From contig NC_054878.1 of the NCBI RefSeq assembly GCF_018320785.1, positions 43,623,023 to 43,687,022 on the forward strand: DNA of 64,000 nucleotides, given 5' to 3'. Position numbers and translations under genes: made by a program. The stretch is from Cheilinus undulatus (lineage: Eukaryota > Chordata > Actinopteri > Labriformes > Labridae). The notes under the pieces were generated by a model, which was given only the letters and a program-made list of their open reading frames with translations, had not been told where the DNA came from and made no database searches. Every line of letters starts with the position of its first letter. Within the stretch, counting starts at the first letter, position 1. Below, piece after piece: positions 54,810 through 64,000 of this stretch.

Positions 54810-55385
54810 TGAAGTTGGAGAGCACAGAGAGGTCAGGAGAATATTTTAAAATTCAATCAGAGAGGCAGACTGATAAAACAGCTCTACAAAGAGTCATTTT
54901 AGATATAAACATTAAAAACAGCTCAATTTCCTGGTCTAAATGTGGGACTGGACTTCTCTATTCTTAACTTCAGAAGAGCATTCCTCCATGCTAACTCTGT
55001 GAATTGTAAATATATATTTCTTTTATTATTGTTTCATTACTTTGATAATGTGCAGATTTAACCGTTTGCTTTAACAGAGTTACTATTTAGCTGATCATGT
55101 GACTAGCAGTGATCATGTGACCTGATGTGAATCCTTAAAGGAAGCAGCTTGGTGGTCATTTTGTACTTACCCTACTGAAGGCCTGAAACATGTTGTCATG
55201 TTTGTATGAGTCTGTAGTCCTGATGAAATAAAGGCTTTTATTAACAATCCCTCTGAGTGTCTCAGATCTCTTCAATCATTCAGAGCAGCCTTTCCCAGAC
55301 TTCAGCATGCTGTGGCCCTCAGTGAAACCTGCAAATCTTCAGGGGTCCACCAAAACCCTCAGACAACCAAAACATGACTATCAAA
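54810..55385 (+). repeat. Copy 3 downstream trailer block
   Basis: It matches 38600-39130 and 25180-25815, with gcctgaaacatgttgtcatg and AATAAA. Confidence 0.65.
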
Positions 55386-56420
55386 GTATTTACCTCCATT
55401 ATTGACTTCATATACAGAGAAACACTTTCAGAGACATTGTTGATAGGAAAGCCTCTGCAGAGTCACAAAGTCCACATAGACATAGACCATAGTGTTTATG
55501 TTTGATCAGGCATCTGCAAAGTCACCTTTATTTTCTTCTCTAATATTTATCTCTTTAAACACTGTGACCCTACAAATGCTTTCTGAGAAACCGTGATGTC
55601 TCCAAAGGCACTGATCATTTCTTCTCATTGTGATGTGCCACAGTAGAATATTTAACAGTGTCACCAGTTAATCCAACACCAGTTAAACCATGACACCGGT
55701 TTGCACATCAAACAAAATAAAAGGTTAATTATGCACCATTTAGTAATTGTATTATATTTTACACATTATTTAAAGTTTCAAAATGAGGTTTATGTTTATT
55801 TGTAGCAAATGTCCTCTTAAGACCTGCAGTTCCTCTGGAGCCCTCAGACTTTGGGAAGCACTGATTTAGAGGATTGATGATTCAGAGTGGCAGCAGCACC
55901 TCTCTCTTTCTCTCTTCCTCGTTAGAAATAGCAGTGACTTTTACCCCAGATGTCCTGCAGGGGGCGTACACTCCTTATTAACAGTCTGGTGAGTGTCTGG
56001 CAGTGTTAGAGCCTCCAAATATCTGGTAATGAAACTCCAAAGTATCATGGTAAATCTGTTTGGGATAGACTATAGCAGATAAAGGGACATGTTTGTCCCT
56101 CACAGAGCCTGAATTAAGGCACAATGCGGACTGCCTAGTGTGACCGCGTCCTAAACGTTGCTCTCCATCTCTCGAACTTGGCGCAGGTGGAGCCTAATGA
56201 AGCGCTCTGTCAGGATGGATTCAGAGTGACATTGAAGGAGTGACAGAGCCACAGGCTTATCCTCGCTGCTTATTTTCATCGCATAATGAAACAATTTGCC
56301 ACTCTCTGTTAACTTTTTGCAGCATAGAAATCGAACACAACGGCCCCTCTTGTGACATTTATGCTTCTGCGTGGACGGTCACATGATGGATTGATGAATG
56401 AGGAGCAGACTCTGCTCCGC

Positions 56421-57566
56421 CAGTGTTGCCAGATTGGGCGGTTTTCCGCCCAGTTGGGTGGTTTTACGGACATTTGTGCGGGTAAAAATGGGCTTGGGCG
56501 GGTTGATATAATTTGGGCTGGTTTACTTAAGTTAGGCGGGTTTTTAACTGCATCTCAACAGACTGGTTTACATCCTTAATTGTTTTGTTTAGTCAAGTAA
56601 AATGACAGTTATGACAGTAAGTGTGTTCTCCTTGATGTCAGTGAACGTATCAAACTTGCTGCAGCTCTTGTGAAGCCTGTCAGTCACTCTGAGTATCCTG
56701 TGGACTTCAATGGAAGGAGCCGTGATGTGATTGGGAGAGAGAGCGCGCGAGCGAGGGATAGTTGTGTGCACGTCGTGCCGTGTTGTGTTTTTATGTGTGT
56801 GCGTGTCTGCAAGAGAGCTAAACTCTAGGAGACCGATAAAGACGGCAAATGTTGTTGTTTTTGGCGTTGGCTACGGCCCACAGTAGCCTGCACTGAGTTA
56901 GCGAAAGCTGGAAAACGTCCTGTTGTATGGGAAGAGTGGGGGTCCTGATATAGTCAACAAAAAGTCAAGTGCTTCAGTATCATACATTATAGCTAGCAAA
57001 ACATTCTGGTGAGAGGAGTTATGAATTAGCCACATGTTATTGTATTGCACACCCAGCTGCCACAGACGCTGATGTAGACAGCTGTTATGATCAGATGTTT
57101 CTGTGCTCTTCATGGTGTGTTAAAGGAGCAATCCCCAGCATCTGAAGGTGAGCTAATACAGTCATGTCTGTCACCTGTAAATTATAATAACTGAGATAAG
57201 TCTGTTTATCTCTCTGAAAGTGGAGTGTGTGTAACCCTAACCAGTTGCTGTATCAATGATATGAATTATACAGATTAATTCTGTTATGTTGTTGAGCTTC
57301 GTGGGATCTGCCATTTTTGGAGGAATAGAGATGCAGGTGGTGGTCATGCACCTGAAATCAGTATGTTGTGATGGTTGACTGTTGTTGCTTGTCGTTATAG
57401 GAGTTATTTTTGGTGTACTTAAGCTGTCAGTGGACTTTTATGGAGTTTTGTGCCTTCGTCAAAAGAAAAAGCAGTAAATGTTGATTATTGGGCGTTTTTT
57501 TGTGCATTCTGACGGTTTTTGGACAGAATTTGGGCTGGAAACCATCAGCTGTATCTGGCAACACTG
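56421..57566. mobile_element. hAT-like transposon between copies 3 and 4
   Basis: The ends cagtgttgccagatt and atctggcaacactg are inverted repeats of about 14 bases. The outer flanks (tgctccgc and gctctaac) show no clean 8-base duplication, so it is older or the ends are slightly off. No transposase frame is recognised. Confidence 0.65.
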
Positions 57567-59884
57567 GCTCTAACCAGGGAAAGATGACATCTTAGTTTTG
57601 CTGGACAAAGAACTGCATGAGGAAAGAAGATGTGCAGTACATGTAGTTCATGGTAGAGGAAGTAGTTTGTTTTCTTTCATTTGACATACCTTTATTTGTA
57701 AAATTTGATACCTGTTATTTATTTATTCATTTATTTTGATTCCATACTCTATTGTTCATTTGTTTTAAACTTATTCACCCTCCACTGACCCCAACGCACA
57801 TTTTTCCAAGAGGAGAAGTTAGAGGAATAGGAGGTAGTGGACCAAGGTACGTTTTATCAGTCCGTCTCCTGGGTATAAAACACACAAGCAGAAACAAAAA
57901 AACAAGCTGTTTTTTCATTTTTCCGTTTTGCGCAAAAAAACAACAAAAATGGAAACGGGTTGTTTTTTCATTTTTTTTTTTCATTTTGAGCACGAAACAA
58001 AAAAAAACAGGAAACGGTTCGTTTTTTTGTTTTCACCCAAAAAATGAAAATACCTCTCCATATTTCGTTTCATTGGTGGGCGGGACTTCGAATCCTGCCT
58101 GTACGGTGCCCTTCAAAATAAAGGTCCTACCCTTTAAAATAAAGCTCCTGCTTTGGCAGGCATAGAGAAGCTGACTTTTGTTCTATTGCCTGCCCCCATA
58201 TGCACCTATTCTAAATCAAAGCAAGTTGTCTACACAGTACAGAGTTTACACGGAAGTAGGCTGTCTATTGAGTGAGAGAGAGATATTTATCAGTGACAAG
58301 ACACAACAAGACAAGACCGACAAGGCACACTGAGAGTAGGTATTTAAAATGACCAGCAGGTGTCGCCGTGCATCAACGTTGCCTTCAGTCATCCCCTATA
58401 AACATCCCAGTGATTTATACATGGATTTATTCTGGCAGCATGACCTCAAAAAAGGCTTTAGTTATGAGATACCCCTACCCAGCTCGAACAACACACCACT
58501 ATGTTTTTTCATATCCAATAAATGTGTCACATTCATGAAACGGATGGTTGTGGAACTTCAATTCTGTGGGAAATACTTTTTTTTTTTTTTTTTTTGGCTG
58601 TTGTTTAGGTCTATCTTTATATCTGGAAAAAGAGCCAAGATAAGCCTGTCCAATTAGGGGTGAGGTGACAAAAAAAAGCCCGGAGGTTCATAATAGTCAC
58701 TCAGATTTCCATCTGATGTGCGGTGGTAAGAAGTTGGTACCAGCCCAACATAACTAGAAAGTCAAATTCATTTTTATATAAATAAATACTGATATAAACT
58801 CATGCAAACACAACTTTCTCAGCCTGGTGAGAACTGAGTGGACACCCTCCCTCTGAGCCTGTCAGGGTCTGGGGCTTTGTGTGGGATGATTCTGTGCAGG
58901 GTGAAGGTCACCAGCTGTTTGTCCATGGTGAGTGTTTGGCAGGGGGGAGATCTCCCAAAAGTTCATACTTTATCTTTTAAAGCAGTGTGCAGCTCTCATA
59001 TATGTGATGTTTTGAATTACACTCTTAGAACAGCGGTTCGGCTTGATAGGTAGAACGGCCGCTTGGCATGTTAGTAAGCTAGATCTCATGTAGCGCTAAT
59101 GTCTCATGATAACATGTATTTATATATCATTACTATCGCACAATCCAATTTTAATTAAAAAAAAACTTCAAACATGTTATCATTTTTAGTAATGATAGTA
59201 TAGGCTTGTATAAATGTACATATATGAAAAATAGCAGCTTCCAAAGACTGGGATCGAACCCTCCAACCAGGGCCGTTTCTGGGCATAGGTGATATAGGCG
59301 GTTGCCTAGGGCCCCATGCTGACGGGGGCACTGTCATGAGCCCTGTACATTTTGAATAGGTCCACAAATGTAACAGATCATCAACTCCTGCACACACACG
59401 CACACTGGGAGCTGAGCAAGACGTTAAGAGAAAAAAAGTTTTCTTTTTCCTCATTCAAACAGCGCTGAACGGACAGGATGTAGCGATAGAGCCCTGCGTC
59501 GGACCCTACCTGCCCATTCCCCCTGATTTCCTGATCATGAACACCTGCTGGTGCGTGCATATCATCCCTCTCTTCCACCTGCACCCGCAAAATGCACGTC
59601 TAATTCCTTTTACAGTCTGACCACGTAAAACACGGAATGACAGAAACTGCATTCAGTTTAAGAATATATAATACTGCATTCACCTAAGCACTGCCCTTGA
59701 CAAATAAGGTTTTACATTGTTCTAGTCAAAGTTTTCTCACTGAATGAAGCAAGAAAGAAAACTCTCACATCCTCGTCAGCCATAACAGCTGGCAGCCTGG
59801 ACTAATTTAACCCTGGTTATATTAATAAGAGTAACGTCAGGATCATATTATCAGAGTTTATGTACACATCCTCATTTGGTGGTC
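57567..59884. other. Intergenic region, no gene recognised
   Basis: 57890-58070 is T/A-rich with alternating gtttttt and aaaaaac runs able to fold. 59230-59340 has words of a common fish repeat (ggttgcctagggcccc). Open frames are short and lack domains. Confidence 0.5.
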
Positions 59885-60013
59885 CCGATTCTCTGAAATA
59901 ACCCTCCGCCCTAAAGCTTTCTGGGTTAAAGGAAATTCCACAACCAGTTCAGGTTCAGTGCAAACAAGGTAACGCCTCGAGAACTTTGCCTGTTTCCTCA
60001 GACCAGACGGAGG
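59885..60013 (+). promoter_or_regulatory. Conserved upstream block of copy 4, shortened
   Basis: It aligns with 40670-40877 but lacks about 60 bases holding the GATA-like word, and the C/EBP-like word is changed to attccacaac. The sequence just before the leader is kept. Confidence 0.4.
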
Positions 60014-60059
60014 ATGGCTCTGCTGGGGTTGGTCTTCATTTTTGTGCTCCAGTTTGGGG
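60014..60059 (+). CDS. Copy 4 leader exon (gene continues outside window or is lost)
   Basis: It encodes [15 protein letters not shown] plus one base with donor g|gtaact, matching the leaders at 28639 and 40878. The following intron carries the same SINE. No V, C or VWA exon is found up to 64000, although in copies 2 and 3 V1 starts within 1.6-2.4 kb. The body may lie further right, or this is an orphan. Confidence 0.65.
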
Positions 60060-60284
60060 GTAACTGCTCTTTTTCTATGATTTATCTTTACATGTGTTAA
60101 AGTGTGTCATGGTATAGATGTGCAAATGTATGCTGATGATTGTGTTTAATATAAACATGTAAAATCAGCTGAGTTAGCAGCTAAGGAGTTAGTGGTCAGT
60201 CATGTCTGAGGTCTAATATGAGCAGAACTAAAGGTTTGTTCTTCTGCTGTCAGAGCTCTTACATGTTTAGAGGATAACTGTATT

Positions 60285-60595
60285 GTAGGGCTGCAGAGCA
60301 GTGAAGGGTTAGCGCTGTCGCCTCAGGTTCCTGTTTCTCTTCCTGTGATTGTGTCTGTTCTCTCTGGCACTCTGGCTTCCTCCCACATTCCAATCACATG
60401 CTTGCTAGGTTAAATAGTGACTCTAAATTGGTTATAGGTGTGGGAGTGCCTGGTTGTTTGTCAGCTCTGTTACTGACAGGTGACCCGTAGAGTCCAGGAC
60501 GGCTGGGATAGGTTCCAAGAGCTACATGCATCCATCCATTTCATACACCACTTATCCCGTTCAGGTACACAGGGGGCTGGAGTGGGGGGGGGGGC
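60285..60595 (+). mobile_element. tRNA-derived SINE in copy 4, plus inverted SINE end
   Basis: The SINE shared with copies 2 and 3 runs to about 60520. At about 60540-60580 a reverse-oriented piece of the same tail begins (ccacttatcccgttcaggta), so homology with the other copies breaks here. Confidence 0.65.
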
Positions 60596-60599
60596 TGCC

Positions 60600-61340
60600 C
60601 CTTTGCGAAATGAGATGACAAATACCTTCACCTAAAGAGAGAGCATTATTACTACTCCTTGTATCAATTCACTTCTCATTCTGATACTTAGATAACTACT
60701 TCTACTTTCACTTTTACTAATACCAGTGATAAAATGAAGATGAAAGTAAAAATAACAACAACATTGTTATTATTGACGTTCTAATAATTGTTATGATTGC
60801 AACATTTAATAATGTAATCAAAGTGAGTTAAAAATAATACTCTAAGTAGAAAATGCTAGGTTCTTCTGTGACCACTACTAATGATAATAATAGCAACAAT
60901 GACATGAAGAAAAAGAAAGAAAGATACAAAAATGCTACAAATGCAAATTCTACTCTTACTACAACTACTACTCTTCTGCCCCCAGCTAAATGTGTCTATT
61001 CAGCATATGCTGTGAGCTCAACATTTATGGCTCATGACTCCAGGTATTAAAGGCTAAAACACCACATTAGGGCAGGAATGGGGAAAACAAGACTGCAATT
61101 TCCCCATTCTAATGTTGTCAGTAAAATATATTTCTCTGTAAGTTTGTGGATATTTCCAGTGGATCCCATTTGTTTACAATGACTTCAAGCACAGCAGTGG
61201 CCTCCAAAATCAAATTCTTTAGAGGTTTGCAATTTACTCCAGCAGATCCCACCTGTGGACATTCTCCTCAGGCGACAAAAGTTAATATGGAAACATTTCC
61301 TGTAAACATTTGAGATAATCGCTGCTTAAAACTGGCATGT
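60600..61340. other. No gene recognised
   Basis: AT-rich sequence with short act/aat runs (60940-60975). Nothing with domain or repeat-family signs. Confidence 0.4.
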
Positions 61341-61344
61341 AGCA

Positions 61345-61530
61345 CCCTATAATGTGATAATTTCCTGATAATGTAATAAAAATTTGCCCTTAACTCAATT
61401 GAAAATGTAATAAAACCCAATAATGTGATAACTTAACCAATAATGTAATAAAATATCCTGACTGATATTGTAATAACATTTTTTTCAAACCTGATAATGT
61501 AATACTTGACAGATAATGTAATAAATATGT
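61345..61530. repeat. Tandem repeat based on ataatgtaataa
   Basis: The word ataatgtaataa or close forms appears about eight times at 20-30 base spacing, next to the left end of the large inverted repeat. Confidence 0.6.
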
Positions 61531-61539
61531 TCATTTTCA

Positions 61540-63085
61540 GTCCAGAGTTCTACATTTTGTGTTTTAAGAATCTAAGAGTGTTATATTTACTGGATTTGAA
61601 ACAACAGAATGGCAGAATGGCAGACCTTGAGTACCACACAGCTCACATTTGCAAACACTCAGGGACATGCAACTACATCCTGGTCTTACTGAGTGGGTGA
61701 TGGACTTTCCTCCTTGGGAGACCAGGATTCAAGCTCAGATAAGCTTCTGAGCAGCACTGGAGACCCCAGGTAACTCTTCCCTAAACGTACCTCTTCACTT
61801 CACAGATTTCCAACAAATCACTACCTCATGAAAACAACCACAATCCAACAAAACAACTTTCAGTAACACTTCATTTGAAGATGGTATAAGCATTCATAAC
61901 ACCTACACACACATTACCTGACACCTGACATAAATACAGGCCTACATATCCACTCATAAATGGTTATTATATCACTTTCAATGTCAAATTGATATCTTAC
62001 TCTATATTCAGCTTCTATGTGGTTAACGCTGTAACAACTGGTTATTACGGTACTACATTACTTGTAAACAACATTATGATGAGTAGCTTACAGAACTGCT
62101 CATGAACATTAAGAGGGCATCAAGTCAGCCGAAATAGGTAGACTAGTAGTATGAACGTCTTTGGAAGCATCAGACTAGTTAACAGTGATTCATTTAACTT
62201 ACTGTAAACCAAATATAAATTATAGAGGTTGGACATCTCACCAATAACAATTAATAACATAACCAGTTAGTCCAGCAGTTTCAAAAGAAACATATGCGAG
62301 GTGGTGATTCATTCAAACAATATAACTCAACCCTTAGAAACCCAGCTTTGAAGTGTGAGCTTTTGGGAGACTAGTTAGAGTTCAATTCACATCACTTTGC
62401 TTACACTTGCAATGCTGAAACAGTCATTTAACAGTATCCATGTTCATCAACAATCTATTTCCAGTATATATCTTTGTAGTACCGTAATAACCAGTTGTTA
62501 CAGCGTTAACCACATAAAAGCTGAACTTCCTGTTGGACTGTAAAAGGGCTAACTGTCTTGTACAGATAAATCTCATAATAAACTATAAGTATGATAGCAT
62601 GTCAGCTGACCACTATGTTACTTAACATAGAGTAAGATGGAAATTTGACATTGATATAATAACCATTTATGAGTGGATATGTAGGCCTGTATTTATGTCA
62701 GGTGTCAGGTAATGTGTGTGTAGGTGTTATGAATGCTTATACCATCTTCAAATGAAGTGTTACTGAAAGTTGTTTTGTTGGATTGTGGTTGTTTTCATGA
62801 GGTAGTGATTTGTTGGAAATCTGTGAAGTGAAGAGGTAGAGTGAAGAGGGAAGAGTTACCTGGGGTCTCCAGTGCTGCTCAGAAGCTTATCTGAGCTTGA
62901 ATCCTGGTCTCCCAAGGAGGAAAGTCCATCACCCACTCAGTAAGACCAGGATGTCGTTGCATGTCCCTGAGTATTTGCAAATGTGCATATGGCTGTATGG
63001 TACTCAAGGTCTGCAATTTAACCCAATAGTCATTCTGTTGTTTCAAATCCAGTGTATATAACATTCTTAGATGATCTTAGAAAAA
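61540..63085. repeat. Large fold-back inverted repeat, arms about 500 bases
   Basis: The left arm words tctgagcagcactggagacc, cctgacataaatacaggcct and gttaacgctgtaacaactgg appear reversed and complemented at about 62862-62882, 62685-62705 and 62495-62515. The pairing runs from about 61560 to 62060 and from 62480 to 63075, with a loop of about 400 bases. Arm identity is high. No transposase seen; a non-autonomous fold-back element is likely. Confidence 0.85.
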
Positions 63086-63657
63086 AATGTTATTACAATT
63101 ATTTTTACAATTATTACAGAAAAGCCCTCAACTTGAGGTATTTTCATTTAAATTCATTACCTTATTGTGGCAGATCAGAAGATTAATATATAACAAAACA
63201 TTGGCTTTATAAAGTCATTTTTTGCTTTTAACAGACTTAAACAGATGCAGTCCTAGCCATTTATATTCCGCTGTATTTGAGACTAGTCCCAACTGCTGCC
63301 TGCAACCTTTAGTTTTGACCATCAGGGGGAGTATTGCTGTGTTCTTTTGTCATTCTCCAAATAATTAGAAAATAAAAATAAAATAAACATCAGGTCCATA
63401 TAAAGTGCTGAAGTTAACACATCAAAAAACTGTAAGAACACTTTTCTGAGCAATTGAACCCTGAATCTGTTGCTTTTCCTCTGCTTCAGATAATATAAAA
63501 TAAATAAAACAGTCCCATCAATCACAGTGCTGTAAGTTATCACAGCAAAAATAACATTGTTCATCATCATAAAATAAAGTGCTGAAATAATATCAAGCAT
63601 AGTTATCACTTCTAGTAGGCTACAGAGGACATAGCAGCTATGCTGACCTCATGCCTC

Positions 63658-64000
63658 TTATTTCTTCTTCTTCAGCCAGTCGCTGAGACAGACCAGCTTG
63701 GTCACATTTTCTGGGAGCAAGGCTGCCCTTTTCTTTTGCACTATGTGGCCTGCCAGGCTAAACAGTCCCTCACAAATTACGGAGGTTGCCGGGGAGGCCA
63801 AGTACTTGCGTGCTAGGGCTGACAGCTTTTCGTAGGCTCCTGAGTGAGCATACCACCACTGCAGGGGACAGTCATCAATACCGATGCTGGGCTCTGCTCT
63901 GTAGCCCTGCAGCTCTCCAGACTCCATTCCATCTTCTTCTGAGTCAGAGTTGGACCCCAGCAGGAGAGCGCTCCTCCTCTTCTTCTGAGCTAGTTCAGAA
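63658..64000 (-). CDS. hAT-type transposase C-terminus (partial, runs off right end)
   Basis: The minus strand is open from the window end to TAA at 63658-63660. It reads PLQWWYAHSGAYEKLSALAR, then KYLASPATSVICEGLFSLAG, IVQKKRAALLPENV and a short basic end. This is the dimerisation region of hAT/ZBED-type transposases (PLxWW, LA-YL-PATSV--E-FS-AG, KR--L-P-NV). No stop or frameshift in the visible 114 codons. The usual Ser/Arg after SV (PATSVxSER) reads CEG here. It may be a live transposase or a domesticated copy. Confidence 0.8.
   Translation of the reverse strand, partial: SELAQKKRRSALLLGSNSDSEEDGMESGELQGYRAEPSIGIDDCPLQWWYAHSGAYEKLSALARKYLASPATSVICEGLFSLAGHIVQKKRAALLPENVTKLVCLSDWLKKKK

Larger units (their letters stand above)
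40010..56075 (+). repeat. Segmental duplication unit holding copy 3
   Basis: This is the partner of 27950-39850. It is longer because of insertions at 40087-40282, 45433-46535, 47146-48699, 49792-51552 and extra sequence at about 53768-54490. Confidence 0.85.

Noticed and set aside
57752-58165. 137-residue open frame at 57752
   Set aside because: It is Phe/Lys-rich from T- and A-runs, with no domain or splice support.

Overview
The window is teleost fish genomic DNA. It is intron-rich, AT-leaning and packed with fish-type repeats: Tc1/mariner, several hAT elements, LINE 3' ends, tRNA-derived SINEs and Ty3/gypsy pieces. There are no operons or bacterial signals. All real host coding sequence belongs to one tandemly duplicated gene family on the + strand.

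The family encodes a chimeric immune-type receptor. Reading splice sites and frame together gives this order: signal peptide, Ig V-like domain, Ig C-like domain, one von Willebrand factor A (VWA) domain spread over four exons, a second Ig V-like domain, a second Ig C-like domain, a transmembrane exon and two short cytoplasmic exons. Every junction from the leader to the first tail exon is phase 1, so any internal exon can be skipped or duplicated without breaking the frame. The VWA domain looks most like that of FACIT collagens (XII/XIV/XX type). I do not recognise a described receptor family with this order.

Layout. Copy 1 (2632-23772) lacks its leader in the window. It has three tandem V1 exon cassettes, a C1 exon, four VWA exons, V2 and C2, but its transmembrane exon has decayed, so a secreted product is predicted. 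Copy 2 (28639-36887) is complete and intact, with 12 exons and about 689 residues. Copy 3 (40878-52437) was made with copy 2 by a recent duplication of more than 10 kb. It keeps an intact leader, V1, C1, transmembrane exon and tail, but its VWA has lost metal-site residues and its V2/C2 pair is destroyed by a deletion, a hAT insertion and a splice-donor mutation. Copy 4 is represented by a promoter and leader exon at 60014-60059; the rest would lie beyond the window or is lost.

Between and inside the genes are: a mariner-like element (11583-13468), a Tc1 element (19556-21055) and a broken Tc1 (7636-9436) with a nested insertion; four hAT-type elements (45433-46535, 47146-48699, 49792-51552, 56421-57566), two of them with perfect 8-bp target duplications; two large fold-back inverted repeats (17033-17784 and about 61540-63085); several minisatellites; and a hAT transposase C-terminus running off the right end on the minus strand. 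Regions 25816-27950, 57567-59884 and 60600-61340 show no gene I can support.

Working together (inference): copies 1 to 3 look like a small expanding receptor cluster with a likely secreted form (copy 1), a membrane form with an intact VWA metal site and an arginine in the membrane segment (copy 2), and a decaying or domain-reduced form (copy 3).
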